Positions 6,779 through 12,068 of a stretch of 12,068 nucleotides of DNA are shown piece by piece. Location of the stretch: assembly GCA_030631875.1 (NCBI GenBank), contig DAOVKH010000028.1:1-12068 (forward strand), given 5' to 3'. Below the pieces are notes generated by a model, which was not told the DNA's origin, ran no database searches, and saw only the letters and a program-made list of their open reading frames with translations. Within the stretch, counting starts at the first letter, position 1; every line of letters begins with the position of its first letter. A program made the translations under genes and the position numbers. This DNA is from Deltaproteobacteria bacterium. GTDB lineage: Bacteria > Desulfobacterota > GWC2-55-46 > DRQE01.

Positions 6779-7759
6779 TTGACACTCACTGAATTTCTCT
6801 CAAAAGAACAACGCCGCTTTCCAAAGTCCACCGGTAACTTTACAGCCCTATTCACGGACCTGGTCGTCGCCGCGAAGATAGTATCAAAGGCCGTAAACCA
6901 CGCCGGACTCATCAGCATACTCGGCGCAACGGGCGAGACGAACGTGCAGGGCGAAGAGGTACAAAAACTCGACGAACACGCCAACGAAGCATTCGTAACG
7001 ACTATGCTCTGCGGCGGACACTTAGCCGGCATGGCATCGGAGGAGATAGAAGGCGTTATAACCATCCCTGCGGAGTATCCAAAGGGCGGATACTTGCTCT
7101 TATTCGACCCACTCGACGGTTCTTCTAACATCGACGTCAACATAAGTGTCGGCACGATATTCTCTATACTTAAAGCACCGGCAAAGAAAGGTGCCGTAGT
7201 CATAGACGACTTCCTACAGCCCGGCACCGAGCAGGTCTGCGCCGGATACGTTCTATACGGCTCTTCAACGATGCTCGTATACACGACAGGCCACGGCGTA
7301 CACGGCTTTACGCTCGACCCTACGATAGGAGAGTTCATGTTATCACACGAGGATATAAGGATACCGTCGAAGGGAACGACCTACAGCATAAACGAAGGCA
7401 ACTCGCGCAACTGGCACAGTAATACCGCCGACTACATCGCAAAGGTAAAGGAAGATGGAACAAAGGCACGCTACGTCGGCTCGCTCGTCGCCGACTTTCA
7501 CCGTAACCTATTAAAGGGCGGTGTCTTTCTCTATCCGGGTGATAAAGAAAACCCGAATGGAAAACTTCGCCTCTTATACGAAGCAAACCCGTTAGCATTT
7601 ATAGTCGAGGCCGCAGGGGGTGCTTCCATCACCGCTACGAACGGACATGACGCAGAACGCACACTCGACGTAACGCCCACGGGACTCCACCAACGCGTAT
7701 CGCTCATAATAGGAAGTACCGACAATGTCGAAGAGGCGGCAAGCTTCTACAATAAATAA
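6779..7759 (+). CDS. fbp: Fructose-1,6-bisphosphatase class I
   Basis: This enzyme hydrolyses fructose-1,6-bisphosphate to fructose-6-phosphate and phosphate in gluconeogenesis, or in the Calvin cycle if one is present. The 326-residue protein is full length for class I. It has the metal ligands in ASEE (87-89) and FDPLDGSSNIDVNISVGTIFSI (109-130; Asp110 and Asp113), the substrate-binding NEGNSR near 205, RYVGSLVADFHR (231-242), and YEANPLAFIVEAAGGAS (267-283, Glu268 the third metal-binding acid). Translation starts at TTG with GGAGG 10 bases ahead. It follows the FmdE-like gene by 20 bases and overlaps or abuts the CDF transporter gene, suggesting one operon. Of its 20 Ile codons, 15 are ATA, 5 ATC and none ATT. 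Confidence 0.97.
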   Translation: MTLTEFLSKEQRRFPKSTGNFTALFTDLVVAAKIVSKAVNHAGLISILGATGETNVQGEEVQKLDEHANEAFVTTMLCGGHLAGMASEEIEGVITIPAEYPKGGYLLLFDPLDGSSNIDVNISVGTIFSILKAPAKKGAVVIDDFLQPGTEQVCAGYVLYGSSTMLVYTTGHGVHGFTLDPTIGEFMLSHEDIRIPSKGTTYSINEGNSRNWHSNTADYIAKVKEDGTKARYVGSLVADFHRNLLKGGVFLYPGDKENPNGKLRLLYEANPLAFIVEAAGGASITATNGHDAERTLDVTPTGLHQRVSLIIGSTDNVEEAASFYNK

Positions 7760-8432
7760 AATGTCAAATAAAGATTCGGATACTTCTCTTCCTAATTCGT
7801 GCGCGTCGTCTAAACCAAACGCACCGCACGAATTAAAGCCACGCGCGCTACTTCTTGAATACTTCACCGTCGGCTATAATATAATAGAGTGTATCGTATC
7901 CATCGCGGCCGGCATTGCGAGCGGAAGCATAGCGCTAATTGGCTTTGGCCTCGACAGCATCATCGAATCCCTCTCTGGAGGCGTGCTTATATGGAGGCTT
8001 ACCAAACACGGCAAGATTTCTCCCGTTGAAGAAGAACGCATAGAAAGGCGCGCCGTTAAGCTCGTTGGCGTTACATTCTTTATCCTCGGAGCGTATATAT
8101 TCTTCATATCAATAAAAAAACTATACTACGCAGAAGCCCCCGAACCGTCGCTTATAGGAATAATCATAGCCGCCGTCTCACTCGTAATCATGCCGTTCTT
8201 GGCATACCTTAAATTTAAGACAGGTAAAAAGATGGGTTTAGCCTCGCTCGTCGCCGACAGTAAGCAGACGATCATATGCTCGATCTTATCGGTGGCATTG
8301 CTATTCGGACTCGGCCTAAACTACCTGTGGGGCATCTGGTGGGCAGACCCGGTATCCGCCCTCGTCATCGTCTTCTTCATCATACGCGAGGGGATTACAA
8401 CGCTTAAGAAAGGCGAATTGTGCACGTGCTAA
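7725..8432 (+). CDS. Short cation diffusion facilitator (CDF)-type transporter
   Basis: An inner-membrane protein likely to export a divalent cation such as zinc by proton exchange. From the ATG at 7761, residues 29-210 hold about six hydrophobic segments. SIALIGFGLDSIIESLSG is the CDF helix-2 signature with Asp65 and Glu69 (counted from 7761). A second acidic site is in ASLVADSKQT (161-170), followed by WWADPVSALVIVFFIIREG, the usual last helix. The protein ends about ten residues after that helix in GELCTC, so the cytoplasmic metal-sensing domain of YiiP-like transporters is absent. Two starts are possible. ATG 7725 has AGGAAG eight bases ahead but overlaps fbp by 35 bases; ATG 7761 comes one base after the fbp stop but has no ribosome site and would rely on reinitiation. 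Substrate cannot be told from sequence. Confidence 0.78.
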   Translation: MSKRRQASTINKMSNKDSDTSLPNSCASSKPNAPHELKPRALLLEYFTVGYNIIECIVSIAAGIASGSIALIGFGLDSIIESLSGGVLIWRLTKHGKISPVEEERIERRAVKLVGVTFFILGAYIFFISIKKLYYAEAPEPSLIGIIIAAVSLVIMPFLAYLKFKTGKKMGLASLVADSKQTIICSILSVALLFGLGLNYLWGIWWADPVSALVIVFFIIREGITTLKKGELCTC

Positions 8433-8447
8433 AAGATACGTCCATAT

Positions 8448-8500
8448 AGCGGCAAAGAGAAAAGTTTAGGTTTGAAGGGGCGGCGAAATCATAGCGTACG
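8448..8500 (+). repeat. Half copy of the palindromic repeat family
   Basis: It begins with AGCGGCAAAGAGAA (8448-8461), identical to 10491-10504 at the start of the second full copy. It ends at GCGTACG (8494-8500), which is the left side of the apical hairpin in both full copies. The segment from CAAAGAG to GCGTAC is 47 bases against 53 in the full copies. The right half is missing, and a full copy starts 14 bases later. Confidence 0.55.
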
Positions 8501-8513
8501 AAAATTATAGTAT

Positions 8514-8643
8514 TTAAACGACAAAGAGAAGTCTTTGTAGTCAAGGTACGGAAGGGCTGAGAAGCGAAGCGTACTTTTAGGTACGACAAGCGACGAAGCC
8601 CGCACCGTAACGCAGAATACGGAGACTTATCGAAGTCGTTTAA
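8514..8643 (+). repeat. Full copy 1 of a covarying palindromic repeat
   Basis: Nested inverted repeats form one long imperfect stem: TTAAACGAC (8514-8522) with GTCGTTTAA (8635-8643); GAGAAGTC (8526-8533) with GACTTATC (8624-8631, one mismatch); TACGG (8547-8551) with CCGTA (8605-8609); GGGCT (8554-8558) with AGCCC (8597-8601); and the apical CGTAC-TTTTAG-GTACG (8570-8585). It fills the gap between the convergent CDF and PAS genes, and its right arm contains the PAS gene's stop codon. It may end transcription from one or both sides. Together with the half copy before it, this accounts for nearly all of the 207-base gap. Confidence 0.85.
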
Positions 8644-9020
8644 GAGACCTTGAACTCCGTAACATCCAACCAAGAACCGACTATCTCAACAGGGCGACCC
8701 TCACCATCGCGTACGAGGCGAAGTCTATCATATACCCAACGGTACGATCCGTCGTTGTGCCTAAAGCGATACTCGTGGGTATGCACACCGTGTATAAATA
8801 TCTCTTTAGCTCTATCCAAGACCTCATCGCGCTCATCGGGGTGCAGACGCTCTGCCCACCAATCAGAGTCTCCGATGACCTCTTCATGGTGGTAGCCCCA
8901 AAGCTCGAATAAATCTCCTGTGATAAAGACCGGAACTAACCCGGTATCCTCTATCCTGCAACCATAGACGATCTCTTTTGTCGGCCGTCGTCTTGGTATT
9001 TTCTTTGGTTCTTCTTTCAT
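8640..9020 (-). CDS. Standalone PAS-domain protein
   Basis: A 126-residue protein that is essentially one PAS domain of the PAS_3 type, at about residues 17-124. FITGDLFELWGYHHEEVIG, WWAERLHPDERDEVLDRAKEIF, EYRFRHNDGSYRWVYDRLRLVRD and GRPVEIVGSWLDVTEFK are the consecutive signatures, ending in the DITE-like motif that normally links to an output domain. None follows: the frame stops four residues later. The N-terminus (1-16) is short and basic, with no signal peptide. It could act as a separate sensor or a binding partner for a kinase or cyclase encoded elsewhere, or be a remnant. AGAAGG six bases before the ATG supports the start. It is transcribed divergently from the DUF4197 gene and ends in a palindromic repeat. 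Ligand and partner are unknown. Confidence 0.85.
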   Translation of the reverse strand: MKEEPKKIPRRRPTKEIVYGCRIEDTGLVPVFITGDLFELWGYHHEEVIGDSDWWAERLHPDERDEVLDRAKEIFIHGVHTHEYRFRHNDGSYRWVYDRLRLVRDGEGRPVEIVGSWLDVTEFKVS

Positions 9021-9043
9021 AGCAACCTTCTTTCTTTACTTAA

Positions 9044-9049
9044 ATTATA
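9044..9049 (-). promoter_or_regulatory. Promoter -10 element of the PAS gene
   Basis: A perfect TATAAT on the minus strand lies 24 bases before the PAS gene ATG. TAGAAT (9072-9067) sits 17 bases further upstream as a poor -35. Transcription would start near 9037 and leave a 16 to 17-base leader that holds the ribosome site. Confidence 0.5.
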
Positions 9050-9110
9050 CCCCCTTAAAGAGAATAATTCTATACCCCAGAAGTCCTAAATTGACATAAA
9101 TCTTATTATC

Positions 9111-9140
9111 TCGACAATAACTGAAGATTTGGAATATAAT
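9111..9140 (+). promoter_or_regulatory. Promoter of the DUF4197 gene
   Basis: TCGACA (9111-9116, one base off consensus), an 18-base spacer and a perfect TATAAT (9135-9140). Transcription would begin at about 9147, which is the A of the ATG. A TTGACA at 9091-9096 has no good -10 at the right distance. Confidence 0.55.
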
Positions 9141-9146
9141 ACTCTT

Positions 9147-9914
9147 ATGATAATAAAAAGAATTATACTTATGGCGGTAATTATTTTTTCGTTCGGATTC
9201 TCAACGCTCGGAGTATCTTCCGCCGGATTCCTCGAAGACCTGAAGAAAGAACTTCCAATAGAACTGCCCATAAAGACCAATAGGGGGCTTAGCGAAAGCA
9301 CCGTCATAGACGGACTTAAAGAGGCCTTAAGTGTCAGCACCAGAAAGGCGGTGAAGAAGACCTCCAGGGCGGGCGGATACTTCAAGAACCCTAAGATAAA
9401 GATACCGCTGCCGCCGAAGATAAAGAAGGTCGGAGCAACGCTTAGGAAAGTCGGCCTCAATAAAGAGGTCGACGAATTTATATTGAGCATGAACCGCGCC
9501 GCAGAGAAAGCCGCGCCAAAGGCCGCCGCCATATTTGTTAAGGCTATAAAGGGTATGAGCTTCGATGACGCACGAGCAATACTTGGGGGAAATGAAACGG
9601 CCGCCACAGAGTACTTTCAAAGAAGATCAGGTGCTGAGATAGCCGACGAGTTCCGCCCCGTCGTAACTTCAGCGATGAACAAGGTCGGCGTTACTAAGAA
9701 GTTCAAGGAACTTATGGGTCTCTATGAGAAGATACCATTCACTAAGTCAAAGTCCGTTGACCTCGACGAGTACGTAACAGAGCTTGCGACAACGGGGTTA
9801 TTTACTCTACTTGGCGATGAGGAACGAAAGATAAGAAGAGACCCGGCGGCGAGGGTCTCGGAGTTGCTAAAGAAGGTATTCGGCAGTAATGCGGCGGGTG
9901 GTGCGGCGCGATAA
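9147..9914 (+). CDS. DUF4197 secreted protein
   Basis: A 255-residue exported protein of unknown role. Residues 1-26 form a signal peptide: basic MIIKR, a hydrophobic run, then VSSA with cleavage likely before Gly27. The mature part has the DUF4197 pattern: LSESTVIDGLKEALSVSTRKAV, GYFKNPKIKIPLPPKIK, LRKVGLNKEVDEFILSMNRAAEKAAPKAAAIFVKAIKGM, FDDARAILGG-ETAATEYF, and the C-terminal DEYVTELATTGLFTLLGDEERKIRRDPAAR. It is expected in the periplasm. There is no lipobox. An in-frame TTG at 9129 is possible but would add six residues before the signal peptide and would fall inside the promoter. The gene stands alone and ends in a strong hairpin. The family has no established biochemical function that I know of. 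Confidence 0.88.
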   Translation: MIIKRIILMAVIIFSFGFSTLGVSSAGFLEDLKKELPIELPIKTNRGLSESTVIDGLKEALSVSTRKAVKKTSRAGGYFKNPKIKIPLPPKIKKVGATLRKVGLNKEVDEFILSMNRAAEKAAPKAAAIFVKAIKGMSFDDARAILGGNETAATEYFQRRSGAEIADEFRPVVTSAMNKVGVTKKFKELMGLYEKIPFTKSKSVDLDEYVTELATTGLFTLLGDEERKIRRDPAARVSELLKKVFGSNAAGGAAR

Positions 9915-9916
9915 AT

Positions 9917-9963
9917 AAAACCGTTCGCCCTGAGCTTGTCGAAGGGTTATACGAACGGTTTTA
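9917..9963 (+). terminator. Hairpin terminator of the DUF4197 gene with a nested conserved palindrome
   Basis: A perfect 11-bp outer stem (AAAACCGTTCG 9917-9927, CGAACGGTTTT 9952-9962) starts three bases after the DUF4197 stop and has A-runs and T-runs on its outer sides, so it could work in both directions. Inside is CCCTGAGCTTGTCGAAGGG (9928-9946), which folds with four outer pairs, two adjacent G-A mismatches and one G-C pair. That core is a sequence I recall as occurring in intergenic regions of many unrelated bacteria. Confidence 0.8.
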
Positions 9964-9989
9964 GATATGCGAAGACTTCTCTTTGTCGC
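9961..9989 (+). repeat. Isolated arm of the palindromic repeat family
   Basis: The segment AGATATGCGAAGACTT (9963-9978) aligns with the right arm of copy 1 (AGAATACGGAGACTT) with one inserted base and few changes. On the minus strand 17 bases, CGACAAAGAGAAGTCTT, are identical to 8519-8535. It has its own short stem TGCGA/TCGCA. Because the family is palindromic, the orientation of the source arm is ambiguous. Confidence 0.5.
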
Positions 9990-10030
9990 AGGTTTTAGTT
10001 GGTGAGTGAGTCCTACCTACAAGACTAACT

Positions 10031-10309
10031 TCATTTAATTTTATGTTTTTTATAAGACTGTATTAATTTACTCCTTGGATTCTTACCTCTACCCGGTACA
10101 TCACCAACATTCAATTGCTTCTTTATTTGGTTACCAAGAAAACCATTTACACCCTTAAGACTGCCAGTAGTGGCAATTTGGTCAAGGTATCTCTTTAACA
10201 AAGCCTTATCATTCTCTATCGTTAGAAAAACATAATCCGTAATGTGTAGAGCGAATTCTTTTATTATATCATCACTTAACTTTTGAAGCGTACTCTGACT
10301 ATTCGGCAT
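10031..10309 (-). CDS. Small AT-rich protein of unknown function
   Basis: I do not recognise this 92-residue protein by function. It is basic and mostly helical by composition, with no signal peptide or membrane segment. A first part (about 5-45) runs TLQKLSDDIIKEFALHI then DYVFLTIENDKALLKRYLDQI. GVNGFLGNQIKKQLNV follows, and the C-terminus is NPRSKLIQSYKKHKIK. From memory, the ending P-x-S-x-LI-x-SY is shared with a group of small uncharacterised proteins in other bacteria, but I cannot verify this. The ATG at 10309 is chosen because AAGGAG is six bases ahead; an ATG six codons upstream would put that site inside the gene. The coding and flanking DNA is clearly richer in A+T than its neighbours, and repeat pieces lie on both sides, which suggests a later arrival. 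Confidence 0.68.
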   Translation of the reverse strand: MPNSQSTLQKLSDDIIKEFALHITDYVFLTIENDKALLKRYLDQIATTGSLKGVNGFLGNQIKKQLNVGDVPGRGKNPRSKLIQSYKKHKIK

Positions 10310-10315
10310 ATTCTT

Positions 10316-10321
10316 CTCCTT
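10316..10321 (-). promoter_or_regulatory. Ribosome-binding site that decides the start of the 92-residue gene
   Basis: AAGGAG on the minus strand lies six bases before the ATG at 10309 and falls within the frame of the alternative upstream ATG at 10327. The AT-rich DNA just upstream (10326-10355) has several TATAAT-like words, including a perfect one at 10331-10326, but no single promoter stands out. Confidence 0.65.
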
Positions 10322-10385
10322 TTTCATTATATATTTAACAAATAATATAATATTTTTCCTTATTTTTCAAGAGAGAAAGGGCAAG

Positions 10386-10405
10386 TTCTGAAAATGAATT
10401 CAGAA
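10386..10405. repeat. Short inverted repeat in the AT-rich gap
   Basis: TTCTGAA (10386-10392) and TTCAGAA (10399-10405) form a 7-bp stem with a six-base loop. There is no T-run on either side, so it is not a convincing terminator. The rest of the gap 10328-10490 holds an AGGGCGAACGG word (10463-10473), which is the reverse complement of 9921-9931 in the terminator hairpin. Confidence 0.4.
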
Positions 10406-10490
10406 TAATAACTGTGTAGGTGGGTATCTATAAGGGCGTTACTATTGTTTTTCAAAATGCTAAGGGCGAACGGTCTTATTCATAACCATC

Positions 10491-10610
10491 AGCGGCAAAG
10501 AGAATTGGTCGTATTCGAGGCTTGCAAGGAGTGTAGAGTGAGGCGTACCTTTATGTACGTTGAACGATGCACGACGAGCGTAACGAAGAAGACGGGCAAT
10601 TCTCAAGACG
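10491..10610 (+). repeat. Full copy 2 of the covarying palindromic repeat
   Basis: It aligns without gaps to copy 1 over the 53 bases from CAAAGAG to GCGTAC (36 identities by hand), and with one gap over the right half. Stem GAGAATTG (10500-10507) pairs perfectly with CAATTCTC (10597-10604). The apical hairpin CGTAC-CTTTAT-GTACG is at 10544-10559. It begins immediately after the mnmE stop codon (minus strand) and may serve as that gene's 3' end signal. Confidence 0.85.
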
Positions 10611-12068
10611 CTATTTGCCAATACAAAATTCATGGAATATCTTATCAAGTATCGCATCGTCGCTAATAACCTCACCCGTAACCTCGCCGAGGTTGTTAAG
10701 AGCAAGGTGTAAGTCTACGGCAAGGGCGTCCTTTGTGAGGCCTTCATTCTTTGCCTTGAGTACGCGCTCTACAGCGTCTTTGGCAGAGTTGAGAGCCGTA
10801 AGTTGACGAAGTGTCGCAACGCAGAGACCCTCACTGCCGGCATCGGCGGTGGTCGTGCCTGCCTCAAAGAGTGCGTCTTCGAGAGAATCGAGACCAGTGC
10901 CTGTAAGTGCCGATACGGGTATCGTGCCATTACAGTATGGGCGCGTGCCCATACCTTTCGCAATTGCGTCGAGTTTATCCTTATCTGTAAGGTCGGCCTT
11001 GTTCAATATGACAAGGATTACCTTGTCATTATTATCTTCACTCTCTTCACTTTCGTTAATGAGTCCTTCGAGTTCCCTAATATCTTCTTCTATGTCTTCC
11101 TTGGAAGCGGCAACCACAAATAGAATGAGGCTTGCCCTATTAAAGCTCTTACGCGCGCGTTCGATGCCGGCCGTCTCTATCTTATCACTGCTTTCTCGAA
11201 GCCCTGCCGTATCGATGAGTCGAATGGGGAGTTCTCTTATGGATATGAGCTCCTCGATGGTATCACGCGTCGTACCGGGCTCGCTCGTAACTATGGCGCG
11301 CTCTTCTCTAAGGAGGAGGTTCAGAAGGCTCGACTTACCGGCGTTAGGCTTACCGAGTATTGCGGTCGTTAGGCCGTCTCTCAGGTTTCGTCCTTCATTG
11401 TATGTGGATATGAGTTCTTTGAGCTTGGCGGATATATCTAAGAGGGTTTCTGTAAAGTTATCTTCTTCACCGTCATTCGAGACGATGTCATTGACCTCGT
11501 CTTCTGAAAAATCGAGTTCAGCCTCGAGCCCTGCCGTAAGAGCGAAGATATCATCCCTAATGGAATCTACACGCACAGAGAGCGCACCCTCTAAGCGTAC
11601 CCTTGCCGAGCGCATCGAGAGGGTCGTCTTGGCGCGTATCAGCTCGCCGACGGCCTCGGCCTGCGTAAGGTCTATCTTGCCGTTCAGGTAAGCACGCTTT
11701 GTAAATTCTCCGGGCTCTGCCAAGCGCGCACCGGCCTTCATGGCGGCCTCCAAGACGGCCTGCATGACCACAACACCACCATGGGTCTGCAATTCAACTA
11801 CGTCTTCGCCGGTATATGAGAGAGGGTCTTTAAAGGAGACGATAAAGCCGTAATCTATGGTCTCGCCGCCATTATGTATACGCCCGAAGTATAGACGCCT
11901 TGGCTCTAAACTTTCAATTAAGTCATTGACTTCGGCTTCTTCTTCGCGAATGTAGGATCTGTCTGATTGGTTTAATTCAAAGATACGTCCGGCAACCTTA
12001 AAGGCCGACGAGCCGCTTACGCGCAAGACACCTATACCACCCTCGCCAACGGCCGTCGCAACGGCCGC
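10611..12068 (-). CDS. mnmE: tRNA modification GTPase MnmE (N-terminus beyond window)
   Basis: With MnmG this GTPase modifies uridine 34 in certain tRNAs. The gene runs off the right edge: 14 in-frame codons upstream of an internal TTG (12026) encode AVGEGGIGV, the start of the folate-binding domain, so only a few N-terminal residues are missing. Counting from the edge, the formyl-folate contacts are present: Arg16 in LRVSG, Glu93 in VVELQTHGG, Lys131 in LNGKIDL and the terminal Lys of CIGK. The inserted G domain has the P-loop GKPNAGKS (239-246), EPGTTRDT, DTAG (286-289), NKAD (356-359) and SALTG (386-390). The C-terminal FCIGK carries the conserved Cys. About 485 visible residues exceed the usual 450-460. 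The extra is acidic insertions around VNDIVSNDGEEDN and INESEESEDNND. It ends at a palindromic repeat. Confidence 0.97.
   Translation of the reverse strand, partial: AAVATAVGEGGIGVLRVSGSSAFKVAGRIFELNQSDRSYIREEEAEVNDLIESLEPRRLYFGRIHNGGETIDYGFIVSFKDPLSYTGEDVVELQTHGGVVVMQAVLEAAMKAGARLAEPGEFTKRAYLNGKIDLTQAEAVGELIRAKTTLSMRSARVRLEGALSVRVDSIRDDIFALTAGLEAELDFSEDEVNDIVSNDGEEDNFTETLLDISAKLKELISTYNEGRNLRDGLTTAILGKPNAGKSSLLNLLLREERAIVTSEPGTTRDTIEELISIRELPIRLIDTAGLRESSDKIETAGIERARKSFNRASLILFVVAASKEDIEEDIRELEGLINESEESEDNNDKVILVILNKADLTDKDKLDAIAKGMGTRPYCNGTIPVSALTGTGLDSLEDALFEAGTTTADAGSEGLCVATLRQLTALNSAKDAVERVLKAKNEGLTKDALAVDLHLALNNLGEVTGEVISDDAILDKIFHEFCIGK

Noticed and set aside
8404..8673. Minus-strand open frame of 89 codons across the first repeat
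   Set aside because: It lies over the repeat and the ends of two real genes and has no recognisable protein features.
10445..10806. Open frames across the second repeat copy and the mnmE end
   Set aside because: They are explained by the palindromic repeat and by the antisense of mnmE; no protein family pattern and no ribosome site.
10849..11691. Long plus-strand open frame of 280 codons opposite mnmE
   Set aside because: Ser/Arg/Leu-rich antisense shadow of a clearly coding GTPase; no independent features.
12027..12068. MnmE N-terminal AVGEGG in place of the common PPGRGG
   Set aside because: A Glu at this place also occurs in MnmE of Gram-positive bacteria as I recall, and the known folate-contact residues are all present.

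Overview
The window reads as a piece of a Gram-negative bacterial chromosome of moderate G+C that is mostly ordinary metabolism. A four-gene ubiquinone-type quinone cluster (ubiC, ubiA, ubiD, ubiG), a secreted DUF4197 protein and a bacterial tRNA-Leu with an encoded CCA end point to a proteobacterium or a proteobacteria-like lineage, perhaps a deltaproteobacterial or candidate group. That placement is an inference. Isoleucine is mostly written ATA (15 of 20 Ile codons in fbp by hand count), which is a distinctive trait of this genome.

Layout. At the left edge pyrF (OMP decarboxylase, +) follows a hairpin leader. A small HTH regulator (+) comes next and runs tail-to-tail into the minus-strand operon ubiC-ubiA-ubiD-ubiG (5157 down to 1415). 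These genes overlap or are separated by only a few bases and cover chorismate to 4-hydroxybenzoate, prenylation, decarboxylation and O-methylation. Upstream of ubiC is a second, CI-like HTH regulator, then tRNA-Leu(UAA) with its own promoter. To the right, on the plus strand, are an FmdE-like protein, class I fructose-1,6-bisphosphatase and a short CDF-type cation transporter, apparently one operon. The last 3.5 kb holds a standalone PAS-domain protein (-), a secreted DUF4197 protein (+) with a strong hairpin terminator, an AT-rich 92-residue protein of unknown function (-), and mnmE (-), which runs off the right edge.

The least ordinary content is non-coding. Two full copies (8514-8643 and 10491-10610) of a roughly 120-bp imperfect palindrome sit at the 3' ends of minus-strand genes. 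They share little more than two thirds of their bases in the 5' half, yet paired stem positions change together, so the folded form looks conserved. A half copy (8448-8500) and an isolated arm (9961-9989) lie nearby. The AT-rich small gene lies between repeat pieces. Other notable points are a tandem duplication of the SAM-binding motif I inside ubiG, two promoters placed so close to start codons that the mRNAs should be leaderless or nearly so, and a terminator hairpin whose core is a sequence I recall as widespread in bacterial genomes. I found no CRISPR array, insertion sequence, integrase or obvious defence system.
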